A DNA stretch of 64,000 nt, from assembly GCA_963664465.2 (NCBI GenBank), contig CAXXSU010000006.1:124001-188000 (forward strand), given 5' to 3'. Below, one piece after another: positions 44,326 to 56,917 of the stretch. The first letter of the stretch is position 1, and every line of letters begins with the position of its first letter. The DNA is from CAVOAK01 sp963664465 (GTDB taxonomy: Bacteria; Pseudomonadota; Alphaproteobacteria; UBA8366; CAVOAK01). Position numbers and translations under genes: made by a program. The notes beneath the pieces were generated by a model. That model did not search any database. It saw only the letters and a program-made list of their open reading frames with translations, and was not told where the DNA came from.

Positions 44326-46227
44326 CTACGAACCTTCGCCTGCCGCAACCTCTCCCGACTTATAGTCGTCGATTTCAGCGACCCGCCGTTCGCCGACTTC
44401 AACATCTTCCTTGAATGCAAACACTCTGGCCTCATCCGCCGGGCCAGCCGTCTCCGCCATCTCCCGGCCCAATGTCTTCACCTCAGCCTTCCGTCGCGCT
44501 TGCAACTGCAGATCAAAAATATGGCGCAGCCCCGCCCGCACCTCGTCGGTGGGCGTGCCTGCACGTGCAAACGGAGCCAACAGCAATACTTGTGCGTCAA
44601 GAACGCCCGCAAGCGTTTGTTCTTGCCCACTTTGTTTGAAATGGCGCGTTACGTCGTCCGCGTCAAGGTCTGCCGAGCCCGCGCAAAGGTTTTGAAGTTC
44701 CCGGCGCAGATTGTCAAGGTCTCCGTCGAGTTCGAGTAGGTTGATTTCATCCGAGAATTCGCTCACCAGGCTCGGATTGTTGGCAAGTGCCGCGAGCACT
44801 ACCTGCTGCCCGCGGCGGCGGGCGATATCGGTCTTGGAGGTGTCAACGGGACGACCGTCCTGTGTCGCGTTCGGGCGCCACGATGTTCGCTCGGCGGTCC
44901 TAGCCCGCATGGTCTGTCTACCGCCGGCCCGATGGGCGCGGAAGGTTTCCCACAGGCGCGTGCGGAATTCGTTGCGGTAATAGCTCTGCACACGTGAATC
45001 GGCGATGCCGCGCGCCGCTTCGTCGAGGCGCCGATCCAAATCGGCCCGCTGCTCCGGCGTATCGACAGGCTTCAAGCCCACCTCGAGGTCCCAAATCACA
45101 TCGGCGAGCGGTCGAGCTTGGTCAAGCGCGGCCTGCATTGCTTTCTTGCCATCCTTGGCGATCAAGCTGTCCGGGTCCTCGCCGGGGCGCAGCAGAGCAA
45201 ACCTCAGAGACTTGCCGGGCGTCAATAATGGAAGCGTCCGGACCGCCACGCGCGCCGCCGCGCGACGTCCCGCCTCATCGCCGTCGAAACACAGGATCGG
45301 CTCGGATGTGTGCCGCCACAGTTCAGCTAGCTGAAGCTCCGTCAGGGCAGTGCCAAGCGGCGCGACGCCGCCACGGAACCCGGCTCGCACCAGTGCAATC
45401 ACGTCCATATACCCTTCGGCAACGATGAGCGGCTCGCCGTCATATGCGGCCCGCCGAGCGTCGGCCAGGTTGTACAGCGTCCGGCTCTTGTGGAAGAGCG
45501 GCGTGTCCGGCGAGTTGATATATTTGGCCGCTTTCGCCTCTCCCATCAGGCGGCCACCGAAGGCGACGACGCGGCCGCGCCGGTCGGTGATCGGAAACAG
45601 GACACGGTTACGGAATAATGGATACGGCGCGCGGTCGTCGTCGCTGGTTCGCAGCAGGCCGGCTTCAATCAACGTCGCCAACTCGATTTGCCGACCGCCA
45701 GTCACGCTGGACATTCGCGACTCGAGTGCCTGTTTAACATTGCCGCCGCCCTCAGGCGCGAAACCGAGGCGAAACGCCGCAATTGTCTTGTCGTCGAGCC
45801 CGCGCTGGCGCAAATAGTCCAGGGCGGCCCGACCTTCAGGCGCCTGCAATTCAGCCCTATACCAATCGGCCGCCGCCTCCATAATGTCCGTCAGTCCGGC
45901 GCGGCGTTCTTCACGCACGCGTTCTTCGGGCGACTGTACCGGAACTTCGAGGCCGGCCTCCGCCGCCAGCCGCCCAACGGCTTCTGGGAATGGCGTGCCC
46001 TCGGTGCGCATTACGAAGCCGATGACATCGCCGTGCGCGCCGCAGCCAAAGCAGTGAAAGAAGCCCTTTTCCTCGTTGACAGTAAAGGAGGGTGTCTTTT
46101 CGTTGTGAAACGGACACAGACCGGTGTGCTCGCGTCCCCGGCGGGTCAGTTTGACGCGCCGCCCAATGATCTCGGCGAGCCCGGTGCGGGCGCGGATTTC
46201 ATCAAGGAATCGGGGTGGAAAGGCCAT
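44326..46227 (-). CDS. dnaG: DNA primase
   Basis: A 633-residue primase. The CHC2 zinc-binding domain has C38, H41, C59 and C62 (LCPFHNEKTPSF; FHCFGC). The TOPRIM core shows EGYMDVIALVRAGF and LCFDGDEAGRRAA. A C-terminal DnaB-interaction domain follows. It synthesises RNA primers for replication, and the gene precedes rpoD by 60 bp. Confidence 0.97.
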   Translation of the reverse strand: MAFPPRFLDEIRARTGLAEIIGRRVKLTRRGREHTGLCPFHNEKTPSFTVNEEKGFFHCFGCGAHGDVIGFVMRTEGTPFPEAVGRLAAEAGLEVPVQSPEERVREERRAGLTDIMEAAADWYRAELQAPEGRAALDYLRQRGLDDKTIAAFRLGFAPEGGGNVKQALESRMSSVTGGRQIELATLIEAGLLRTSDDDRAPYPLFRNRVLFPITDRRGRVVAFGGRLMGEAKAAKYINSPDTPLFHKSRTLYNLADARRAAYDGEPLIVAEGYMDVIALVRAGFRGGVAPLGTALTELQLAELWRHTSEPILCFDGDEAGRRAAARVAVRTLPLLTPGKSLRFALLRPGEDPDSLIAKDGKKAMQAALDQARPLADVIWDLEVGLKPVDTPEQRADLDRRLDEAARGIADSRVQSYYRNEFRTRLWETFRAHRAGGRQTMRARTAERTSWRPNATQDGRPVDTSKTDIARRRGQQVVLAALANNPSLVSEFSDEINLLELDGDLDNLRRELQNLCAGSADLDADDVTRHFKQSGQEQTLAGVLDAQVLLLAPFARAGTPTDEVRAGLRHIFDLQLQARRKAEVKTLGREMAETAGPADEARVFAFKEDVEVGERRVAEIDDYKSGEVAAGEGS

Positions 46228-46372
46228 ACTCAGCGGCGCAGCATTCGCGAAGATAGTACGTGCTGTACCGGCATGAATGATACCATGCGTTCAATATTCA
46301 ACTGCGGGGGGCCGAGAGTGTCGATATTCTACGGCAAGGGGCCGAACAGGTCCAAGGAAAAGGAACCACATC

Positions 46373-46852
46373 ATGCCAGATTTGCCTTCTCCGCCAGCGC
46401 TCGATCCACAATCAGTGGCAGTGCGTTTGGGCTCGACCTACCCCACACCATTTGACGAAATCTGCAAGGATCGGCAGAAGCAAGCGCTAGGCAACGCGCT
46501 TGGGCTTACACAGTTTGGCGTCAACTTGGCGCGCCTGGCACCGGGTGCTGCGTCCGCCCAGCGGCACTGGCACACACGCGAGGACGAATTCGTCTACGTC
46601 CTGAGCGGCGCGTTGACGCTGGTTACGAATTCTGGCGAGCAGACGCTTGGTGCCGGCATGGCGGCAGGGTTTCCCGGCGGCAGGAACGACGGTCACCAGT
46701 TGATCAACCGTGGCGGCGAAATCGCCACATATCTCGAGGTCGGCAGCCGCATCCCAGGTGAAGAAGTTCACTATCCCGATATCGACCTCCACCTCGTGCG
46801 CAAGGCTCAAGGCGGCCATCAGTTTCAGCACAAGAACGGAGAAGCCTACTAG
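46373..46852 (+). CDS. Cupin-domain protein
   Basis: A 159-residue single-domain cupin from the ATG at 46373, with an AAGGAA ribosome-binding site. Metal ligands are expected in HWHTREDEFVYVLSG (two His and Glu) and later in GRNDGHQLIN. The class of short cupins is functionally diverse (isomerases, sensors). Its stop codon TAG is part of the CTAG target of the adjacent IS1380 element, so insertion left the coding sequence unchanged. It is divergent from dnaG. Confidence 0.85.
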   Translation: MPDLPSPPALDPQSVAVRLGSTYPTPFDEICKDRQKQALGNALGLTQFGVNLARLAPGAASAQRHWHTREDEFVYVLSGALTLVTNSGEQTLGAGMAAGFPGGRNDGHQLINRGGEIATYLEVGSRIPGEEVHYPDIDLHLVRKAQGGHQFQHKNGEAY

Positions 46853-48450
46853 CCCGCATTATTCACGCTTGGCGGCCGATTTGAGCGAGGCGAGCGGTAT
46901 CGGCCGGGTTGACGGCGGCTTTCGGGGCGGGTTTTCGTTACGGGTTGGAGATTGACGTTCGAGGTTCATCCGGCGGCACGCGCCGCTAGGATCAGGGGCC
47001 TTGTGCGGCGATGGAGGCGGCCATCGCGATCAGGGCGTTGCGATATGGGTAGGCCGAGGGCAGGGCGATCTTGATGCGAGTGTTGAGCTCCTCGATGCGC
47101 ACGGCGATCTTGAGGAATGCCCGTCGTAGCGTCTCGAACGTCGCGGTGCGCCACGGCGAGCGGCGGGGCGCGGTCCGGCGCAACTGATGCAGCAGCCAAT
47201 AGGCGGCGGTGTGCAGGAACAGCCGGAACTGGTTGGCTTCCCATCGGTGACACGAGGTGCGGTCGGATTTGGTGTAGAGCTTGTGCTCCTTGATCATGTT
47301 TTCCATCCGGCCACGGGCGCAATAGACCCTCTCGTAGAGCAATTTGGCGCGGCCCGGCAGGTTGGTGACGACGAAGCGGACATCCGTCCCCCTTGCGGTG
47401 GCCTCGACGCGGGCAACGACCTTGCGCTCGCGTGACCAGCTTTTGGCCTGGTAGCCGGTCTGGAAGAAACGGCGCACCTTGTCCTTGCCTGATTGCACCC
47501 GGCGCAGCGCCGCGTCCTCGCACCACGGCTGGCCGATCTCGCTCAGCCGGGCGTTGCCGGGAAGCCCGAGAATGTAGCCGTGGCCCTGATCCTCCAGCAG
47601 GTCCATGACCTCGGGCGTGCCGTAATGGCCGTCGCCACGCACCGCGATCTCGACCCGGGGCCAATGGCGCCGGATGCGGCCGATGACGTGGCGCAAGACC
47701 CGCGCCGCCTCGTCACCAGATGGCCGCTTGCCCGGACGCAGCAGCGACAGCACCGGCTTGGCGGTCGCCGCGTCGAAGATGTGGATGGGCTGAAAGCAGT
47801 ACTCGTCGTAATGGGCGTTGAACAGTGCCAGTTGCTGGCCGCCGTGGACGGCATCAGGGGTATCGTCAATGTCGAGCACGATGCGTTGGGGCACGCGCTC
47901 GAAGCTGTCGCAAAACAGATCGATCATCGTCAGCCCCATGCGCGCCAGTTCGCGCCATGATGGGGCGTTCTCGAGCCTGGACAAGGTCGGCTGCGACATC
48001 AGATCGCGACCGCTCTCGGGCAGGCGACCACAGGCCAGCTTGAACGCCGGATCGAAGCGCAGCACGTCGAGGTCGTCGCAATCCTCGTATCCGCAGGCGA
48101 TGGCGAACATGCGCGCCCCGATCATGTCGGCGTATGAGTGGGTGGTGCTCGCTGGATCGCGCGCATCGGACAGGCAACCGGCTAGGCGCGCGGCAAGGCC
48201 GAGACGCTTCTCGATCTCGCGCAGCACCAGCACGCCGCCGTCCGACGACAGCCGGCCGCCGGCGAACCGGACGCACAGTTCCTTGTTCTCGACGGGTGAC
48301 AGTCCGGGGAGATAGGCGGTAATCTCATCCATGGTGAGCCGGGTTTCCCTGTTGCCGTATGGTCTTGGCCAGACACCAGAATCATACGGAATCTCAACAG
48401 TTTAATCCACGCTCACCACCTCTTTCACGCCGTGCCGTGAATAATCCGGG
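46853..48450 (-). mobile_element. IS1380-family element B (1598 bp, complete)
   Basis: Inverted ends CCCG(C/G)ATTATTCACG, with CTAG duplicated at 46849-46852 and 48451-48454. It carries one transposase and no passenger, and is inserted between the convergent cupin and yqeY genes without damaging either stop codon. Confidence 0.93.
46992..48332 (-). CDS. IS1380-family transposase, element B
   Basis: A 446-residue DDE transposase. The N-terminus has FAGGRLSSDGGVLVLREIEK, then LDIDDTPDAVHGGQQLALF, AVRGDGHYGTPEVMDLLED and the C-terminal CARGRMENMIKEHKLYTKS and HRWEANQFRLFLHTAAYWLL. It is in the same family as the element A transposase but strongly diverged, so the two elements arrived independently. 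Confidence 0.93.
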   Translation of the reverse strand: MDEITAYLPGLSPVENKELCVRFAGGRLSSDGGVLVLREIEKRLGLAARLAGCLSDARDPASTTHSYADMIGARMFAIACGYEDCDDLDVLRFDPAFKLACGRLPESGRDLMSQPTLSRLENAPSWRELARMGLTMIDLFCDSFERVPQRIVLDIDDTPDAVHGGQQLALFNAHYDEYCFQPIHIFDAATAKPVLSLLRPGKRPSGDEAARVLRHVIGRIRRHWPRVEIAVRGDGHYGTPEVMDLLEDQGHGYILGLPGNARLSEIGQPWCEDAALRRVQSGKDKVRRFFQTGYQAKSWSRERKVVARVEATARGTDVRFVVTNLPGRAKLLYERVYCARGRMENMIKEHKLYTKSDRTSCHRWEANQFRLFLHTAAYWLLHQLRRTAPRRSPWRTATFETLRRAFLKIAVRIEELNTRIKIALPSAYPYRNALIAMAASIAAQGP

Positions 48451-48458
48451 CTAGCGTG

Positions 48459-48914
48459 TCAGGATAACAACCGCTTTGCGATGGCGCCGGCTGTAGCGAA
48501 GTTCAGTTGTCCGGCGTAGCGCTCGCGCAAGGCTCCCATAACACTGCCCATCGCCTTCAAATTCTCGGCGGCCAATTCCTCAATGACCTGCGAGACCGCA
48601 GTCTCGACCTCATCGTCGCTAAGTTGTTCCGGGAGAAACCGTTCGATACTCTTGATTTCGTCCGCCTCCTGCTGCGCCAGCTCGAGACGGCCGCCGCGCT
48701 CGTACATGGCGATACTCTCGTGGCGCTGCTTTACCATCGTCTGCAGCATGGCGAAGATTTCTTCCTCGGTGATTCCCTCGGCATTCCCCTTAGTCCGCGC
48801 AGCAATGTCGCGGTCTTTGAGGGCGGCGAGAATCAGGCGTACCGTCGAAACAGCATGCTGTTCCTTCGCCAGCATATGTTCCTTGAGACTTTCCTTTAGA
48901 CGTTCGCGTAGCAT
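48459..48914 (-). CDS. yqeY: GatB/YqeY-domain protein
   Basis: A 151-residue protein from the ATG at 48914 (MLRERLKESLKEHMLAKEQH); the upstream open frame to 49088 lacks conservation. It comprises the all-helical YqeY domain found as the C-terminus of GatB, with TVRLILAALKDRDIAARTK, FLPEQLSDDEVETAVSQVI and the C-terminal GSVMGALRERYAGQLNFA. It may bind tRNA, but its role alone is not established. It is divergent from carA, as commonly found, and in alphaproteobacteria often lies between carA and dnaG; here the neighbours match, with an IS inserted between. Confidence 0.92.
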   Translation of the reverse strand: MLRERLKESLKEHMLAKEQHAVSTVRLILAALKDRDIAARTKGNAEGITEEEIFAMLQTMVKQRHESIAMYERGGRLELAQQEADEIKSIERFLPEQLSDDEVETAVSQVIEELAAENLKAMGSVMGALRERYAGQLNFATAGAIAKRLLS

Positions 48915-49274
48915 TGTCTGCGGTCGACCAAGAGACCTGCCGTTTCCGGCGAGGGCGGGGACGGTACTAAATCCAAACGCGCTTTGCAAACCATGAAGTC
49001 CGTCCCAACCATTTGAAAACAAACAGTTAAATAATTTGACTTCCAGAAAATGCCGGAGCTTCCAGCGCCAAAAGGCACGGAGCCACAAGGGGTTGGGGAG
49101 GCGTTCCCCCTGAACGATGGGAAGAGGAACATCCCAATTTCGCGACCTGCGACAGCGCGGAGTATTTTGACATTTCCCAGCAATTTGAGTGCCGCTAGGC
49201 CTATTGGACGCTGGTTCAATCCGCTATTATTGGCTTCCTGTCGCACTCCCTGCAGCAAGCCCAAGCTCACGTCG
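48915..49274. other. yqeY-carA intergenic region
   Basis: A 360-bp divergent region presumably holding both promoters. An in-frame extension of carA to 49050 exists but has no family similarity. I do not see a clear attenuator, PyrR-type or arginine operator site. Confidence 0.5.
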
Positions 49275-50462
49275 ATGCCGGCCACGTCCACGCGAAATCC
49301 TCAGAGCGCGCCGCCGGGCACCAACGCTGCGCTCGTGCTGGCGGACGGCCGGACATTTTGGGGACGCGGTGTCGGTGCAAGCGGTACCGCTGTCGGCGAG
49401 ATCTGCTTCAATACCTCGATCACGGGCTACCAGGAAATCATGACCGACCCCTCCTACGCGGGCCAGATCATCACATTCACCTTTCCCCACATCGGCAATG
49501 TCGGCGCCAACGCCGAGGATATCGAGACCTTGACCCCGGCCGCACGCGGCTGCGTTATCCGCGCCGATATCAGTGAGCCGTCCAATTGGCGGGCAACACA
49601 GCATTTCGACGCCTGGCTCAAGAGCCACAACCTGATTGGAATTTCCGGAGTCGATACCCGGGCTCTGACGATCGCCATACGTGAGGGCGGCGCGCAAAAT
49701 GGTGCGCTCGGCCACCTACCCGATGGAATGCCGGATCACGCCACTCTCGCAAGCGAGGCACGCGACTGGCCGGGACTGGAGGGCATGGACCTTGCCCGCG
49801 AAGTGAGCTGCACGCAGAGCTATAGCTGGGAGGAGACCCGTTGGGCGCTGGGACAGGGCTACGGCAAGCTCCCCGCAAATAAGGAGAGCAATTCCCGACA
49901 CCACGTGGTTGCGGTCGATTTTGGCGCCAAGCGCAATATCCTGCGCTGTCTTGCTTCGCTCGGTTGCCGCGTCACCGTGGTCCCGGCAACGGCAACCGCC
50001 GAAGATGTCTTAAAACTTGAGCCGCAGGGCGTGTTTCTTTCCAACGGGCCCGGCGATCCAGCGGCGACAGGCGAATACGCCGTGCCGATGATCCAAAATG
50101 TGATGGAGCGCGGCCTGCCGGTCTTCGGTATCTGCCTCGGGCACCAGATGCTGGCGCTGGCGCTCGGCGCCAAAACCGAGAAGATGCATCACGGCCACCG
50201 CGGCGCCAACCATCCGGTCAAGGACCTGGCGACTGGCAAGGTCGAAATCACATCGCAGAACCACGGCTTCGTCGTCGTCGAGGATTCGCTGCCGGCCGGC
50301 GTGACGATGACCCACGTCTCGCTGTTCGATGGCTCGCTCGAAGGCATCGCCGTCACAGACCGTCCGGTGTTCGGGGTGCAGTACCACCCCGAGGCGTCGC
50401 CCGGACCCCAGGACAGCCATTATCTGTTCGAGCGCTTCGTTGCGATGATGGACCAACGATGA
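49275..50462 (+). CDS. carA: Carbamoyl-phosphate synthase, small (glutaminase) subunit
   Basis: A 395-residue subunit from the ATG at 49275. The N-terminal domain shows LVLADGRTFWGRGVG and GEICFNTSITGYQEIMTDPS. The class I glutamine amidotransferase domain has nucleophile Cys287 in FGICLGHQMLALALG and His371/Glu373 in QYHPEASPGP. It hydrolyses glutamine and channels ammonia to CarB, encoded 107 bp downstream, for arginine and pyrimidine synthesis. Confidence 0.96.
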   Translation: MPATSTRNPQSAPPGTNAALVLADGRTFWGRGVGASGTAVGEICFNTSITGYQEIMTDPSYAGQIITFTFPHIGNVGANAEDIETLTPAARGCVIRADISEPSNWRATQHFDAWLKSHNLIGISGVDTRALTIAIREGGAQNGALGHLPDGMPDHATLASEARDWPGLEGMDLAREVSCTQSYSWEETRWALGQGYGKLPANKESNSRHHVVAVDFGAKRNILRCLASLGCRVTVVPATATAEDVLKLEPQGVFLSNGPGDPAATGEYAVPMIQNVMERGLPVFGICLGHQMLALALGAKTEKMHHGHRGANHPVKDLATGKVEITSQNHGFVVVEDSLPAGVTMTHVSLFDGSLEGIAVTDRPVFGVQYHPEASPGPQDSHYLFERFVAMMDQR

Positions 50463-50569
50463 CGCCGTCGGTACAGGATTACGGTGGGGCGCACGAGGCA
50501 CCCGCCCATAAACTCGGCAGAGGCAATTTCCACTATTGCTTTGGCTTTGAGATGAGTTCGAACTAGCCG

Positions 50570-53821
<3,252 letters not shown>

Positions 53822-53922
53822 CGGTATTCCCGACCCACGTGCGGGTATTTTGGCTTGGTGGCTCGTAATTTGCGGGCCAGGCGAATGAATTTTGCTCCTG
53901 AGTCTGTCTGATTGGCGGTGCG

Positions 53923-54396
53923 ATGTCCAAAGTTCCAATGACAGTGGCCGGATACGAACGGCTGCAGCTAGAGTTACGAACGCTGAAAGTCGATCAGCGC
54001 CCAGCTATCATCCGGGCGATCGCTGAGGCGCGCGAGCATGGCGATCTGTCGGAGAATGCCGAATACCATGCGGCGCGCGAGCGCCAGGGTTTTGTCGAAG
54101 GCCGGATTGCAGAAATCGAGGACGCGCTCAGCCGCACGCAAGTGATCGACGCGTCAAAGCTGAAAGGCCGCGACATCAAGTTCGGTGCAACGGTATCGCT
54201 GGCCGACGAAGAGACGGACGAAAAAACGACCTACCAGATCGTCGGCGAGATGGAAGCTGACGTGTCCAGCGGCCGTTTGTCGGTGACCTCGCCGCTCGCA
54301 CGGGCGTTGATCGGCAAGAAAGTCGGCGAATCGATCGAAGTCACCACGCCGGGCGGCCAGAAGGACTATGAAATCAAGCGAGTCCGCTACAAATAG
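53923..54396 (+). CDS. greA: Transcription elongation factor GreA
   Basis: A 157-residue protein with the N-terminal coiled coil bearing the acidic tip (ARERQGFVEGRIAEIEDALS; EAREHGDLSENAEYHAARE) and the FKBP-like C-terminal domain (SPLARALIGKKVGESIEVTT). It stimulates RNA polymerase to cleave backtracked transcripts. It follows carB on the same strand, a common alphaproteobacterial order. Confidence 0.96.
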   Translation: MSKVPMTVAGYERLQLELRTLKVDQRPAIIRAIAEAREHGDLSENAEYHAARERQGFVEGRIAEIEDALSRTQVIDASKLKGRDIKFGATVSLADEETDEKTTYQIVGEMEADVSSGRLSVTSPLARALIGKKVGESIEVTTPGGQKDYEIKRVRYK

Positions 54397-54510
54397 CGCG
54401 CGGCCCGGATGCCGCTGAGCTACGCGCCGCAGTAGAGGTTCTAAAACAATTGCGTGTAAAGTTGGCAGCAATCCAACGTGCCTGAGACCGACTTGATCGC
54501 AGCGATGCGC

Positions 54511-55026
54511 TCAGGCGTTGTCCTGTTGGTTGGAACCATCGGCATCAGTACCGTTCGCATCGATCGGCACGCCCGTTTCACACTTCGAAGGCCGAATCGC
54601 GAGAGCCGACTTGACGTGGCTGACATTGGGGGCGGCCGTTAATTCAGTCGTCAGGAACCTGTTGTAGCTGTCCCAGTCCTCAGCGACGATTCGCAGCAGG
54701 AAATCGGTCTCGCCGGCCAGCATGTGACACTCGCGTACGAGCGGCCAATTTGCGACCAGTTCCTCGAAGGCAAGCAGGTCGGCCTCGGCTTGGCTCGACA
54801 GTCCGACTTGAGCAAATACCATGACGCCAAACCCAAGCGCTTCCTCGCTTAAATCGGCGTGATAGCCACGGATTATTCCCGCCGCCTCTAACGCCCGCAC
54901 GCGCCGCAGACAGGGTGGCGCCGAAATTCCCGCCCGTTCGGCCAGCCGCACATTGGTCATACGGCCAGAGCGCTGTAAATCGCCGAGGATGCGCCGATCA
55001 ATCTTGTCGAGCTTAATGCGGGGCAT
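54511..55026 (-). CDS. Lrp/AsnC-family transcriptional regulator
   Basis: A 171-residue regulator. The N-terminal winged helix-turn-helix (LDKIDRRILGDLQRSGRMTN; ERAGISAPPCLRRVRALEAA) is followed by the RAM effector-binding domain (VRECHMLAGETDFLLRIVAE). The C-terminal tail of about 20 residues (DANGTDADGSNQQDNA) is unusually polar. It is divergent from the ELM1-like gene, with 159 bp between start codons, and could control it; the effector amino acid is unknown. Confidence 0.92.
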   Translation of the reverse strand: MPRIKLDKIDRRILGDLQRSGRMTNVRLAERAGISAPPCLRRVRALEAAGIIRGYHADLSEEALGFGVMVFAQVGLSSQAEADLLAFEELVANWPLVRECHMLAGETDFLLRIVAEDWDSYNRFLTTELTAAPNVSHVKSALAIRPSKCETGVPIDANGTDADGSNQQDNA

Positions 55027-55185
55027 AGTCTTATTGCTTCATCGCCGATGATCTTGAAATTATATTACCAATCGTAGCCTGCCCCGCAAGTCGTGGCACG
55101 CCTCTTGTACGCCATGAGACCACTTGCAATAGTCCGGCTCTCGGTTGGCCTTACAACGACGGCGCATATCAGGTCTGAATTGCAA

Positions 55186-56157
55186 ATGGCTGAAAATATT
55201 GCCTGGGTCGTAACGGACGGCAAAGTGGGCATGGTTTCCCAGGCGCGCGGCCTCGCCGAAGCCGTCGGGCTGCCGATTGTCGACAAAGTGGTTATCCCGA
55301 CAGCTCCGTGGCGGTGGATGCCGCCAGCCTGGTGGCCGCAAAAGCTGTTCGGCGGGATAACTGGTGCGGCCGGCAACGAAGATCTTTTTGTAGCCCCTTG
55401 GCCCAAACTGCTCATTAGTTGCGGGCGCCATGCCGTTGGGCCTGCGCTTGCGGTCAAGCAACGCAGTGGCGGCCACACCTTCATCGTCCATGTCCAGCAT
55501 CCGCACGTCGATCCAACTCGATTCGACATCGTCGTTGCACCGGCGCATGACGGCCTTACAGGTTCGAACGTGCTGACAACGTTGGGCGCGCTCCATCGCG
55601 CCACAACTGTAAAACTTGCGGCCGCAGCCGAGAAGATTGCGCCGACGGTCGCCGACCTGCCACGGCCGCTCGTCGCCGTCTTGATTGGCGGGTCGAACCG
55701 CTGTTATCGGCTAACACGCCGAACAATCTCTGAATTGACGAAGAAGCTCGCAAGCCTCACCAGAGAAAATGGCGTCGGACTATTGGTCACCACTTCCCGC
55801 CGCACCGGAAGTGACAACGAGGCCGACCTGCGGCGGCAGCTTGCCGATTTACCAGCCGTCGTGTGGGATCAGAAGGGCGATAATCCTTATTTTGGCTATC
55901 TCGGGTTGGCTGACGCTTTTGTCGTGACGGTTGATTCCGTCAATATGGTCTCTGAAGCCTGTTCGACCGGCAAGCCGGTATATGTCGTTGGCCTTGAGGG
56001 CGGCGACGCCAAGTTCGAGCGCTTTCACCTTGGCTTGTCGGAGGCCGGGATGACGCGGCCTTTCGCCGGAACTCTCGAAAGTTGGAAGTATCCTGCACTC
56101 GACGACACAACACGGATCGCTGCGACGATTCGCCACCACCTTGAGCTGACGAAATAG
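55186..56157 (+). CDS. ELM1/GtrOC1-like protein (DUF1022, glycosyltransferase-like fold)
   Basis: A 323-residue protein from the ATG at 55186 (MAENIAWVVTDGKVG); the frame to 55093 is open but unconserved. Family segments are WVVTDGKVGMVSQARGLAEA, LLISCGRHAVGPALAVK, AVLIGGSNRCYRLTRR, and VDSVNMVSEACSTGKPVYVV, the last resembling the nucleotide-sugar-binding end of GT-B glycosyltransferases. Bacterial members are uncharacterised; the plant homologue ELM1 acts in mitochondrial fission. It is the first gene of a rightward trio with a 2OG oxygenase and a 638-residue unknown. Confidence 0.8.
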   Translation: MAENIAWVVTDGKVGMVSQARGLAEAVGLPIVDKVVIPTAPWRWMPPAWWPQKLFGGITGAAGNEDLFVAPWPKLLISCGRHAVGPALAVKQRSGGHTFIVHVQHPHVDPTRFDIVVAPAHDGLTGSNVLTTLGALHRATTVKLAAAAEKIAPTVADLPRPLVAVLIGGSNRCYRLTRRTISELTKKLASLTRENGVGLLVTTSRRTGSDNEADLRRQLADLPAVVWDQKGDNPYFGYLGLADAFVVTVDSVNMVSEACSTGKPVYVVGLEGGDAKFERFHLGLSEAGMTRPFAGTLESWKYPALDDTTRIAATIRHHLELTK

Positions 56158-56239
56158 GCAAACGACGTTGCAAATGCGGTGGTTATGCGTTCCCAATTGG
56201 GCCGCATTCCCGTATCTTCGCAGCAGCGCCGCACGCCCT

Positions 56240-56887
56240 ATGATCAGGAATTACATGCCGGCTCTCAATTTAGACGTGCTGCGTAACACGCCTCTCGAGC
56301 ATGATCCGTATGACCATGTTGTGGTTCCAGGCATTGTTTCAGACCAAATTCTTGACGCCGTGGGTGCGGATTTCCCGGTGGACGACACCCCGGGCAGCTT
56401 TCCCTTGGAGGCACTCGAGTGCGGGCCGGCGCTAACGCAGCTCAACAATGAATTGCGAGGACCGGCCATGACCGAGACAATTTCGCAGATCTTCGATATT
56501 GACCTGCAAGACCGGCCGACCATGTTGACGATCCGTGGCTGGTGCCGCAAACGCGATGGGCAAATCCACTGCGACTCGAACGAAAAGATCATCACGGCGT
56601 TGATTTACCTTAACTCCGATTGGAGCCCTGAGGGCGGTCGCCTCCGGCTTCTACGATCGGCCAACGACATCGAGGACTATGCCGTTGAGGTGCCGCCGGC
56701 CGGCGGGACGATGCTCGCTTTTCGCTGTACCGATCGGAGTTGGCACGGCCATAAAACCTACGACGGTCGACGGCGCTCCCTACAACTAAATTGGGTTACC
56801 GATGTGCGCTACGTCACCCGCGAGCGCCGCCGGCATCGCGTTTCTGCCGCAGTTAAGAAAGCCAAGCGCGTGCTCCTTGGATCATGA
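56240..56887 (+). CDS. 2-oxoglutarate/Fe(II)-dependent oxygenase (prolyl 4-hydroxylase-like)
   Basis: A 215-residue protein from the ATG at 56240; an earlier frame start at 56168 is less likely. Iron ligands are the HxD pair in IHCDSNEKIITALIYLN (about 109 and 111) and the distal His in DRSWHGHKTYDGRR, with the 2OG-binding Arg shortly after (RRSLQLNWV). The double-stranded beta-helix core is complete. It may hydroxylate a protein or a small molecule. It lies 82 bp after the ELM1-like gene and 30 bp before the 638-residue unknown, so all three probably form one operon. Confidence 0.82.
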   Translation: MIRNYMPALNLDVLRNTPLEHDPYDHVVVPGIVSDQILDAVGADFPVDDTPGSFPLEALECGPALTQLNNELRGPAMTETISQIFDIDLQDRPTMLTIRGWCRKRDGQIHCDSNEKIITALIYLNSDWSPEGGRLRLLRSANDIEDYAVEVPPAGGTMLAFRCTDRSWHGHKTYDGRRRSLQLNWVTDVRYVTRERRRHRVSAAVKKAKRVLLGS

Positions 56888-56917
56888 CGATGCCTTGGCC
56901 GAACAGCACCTGACGCG

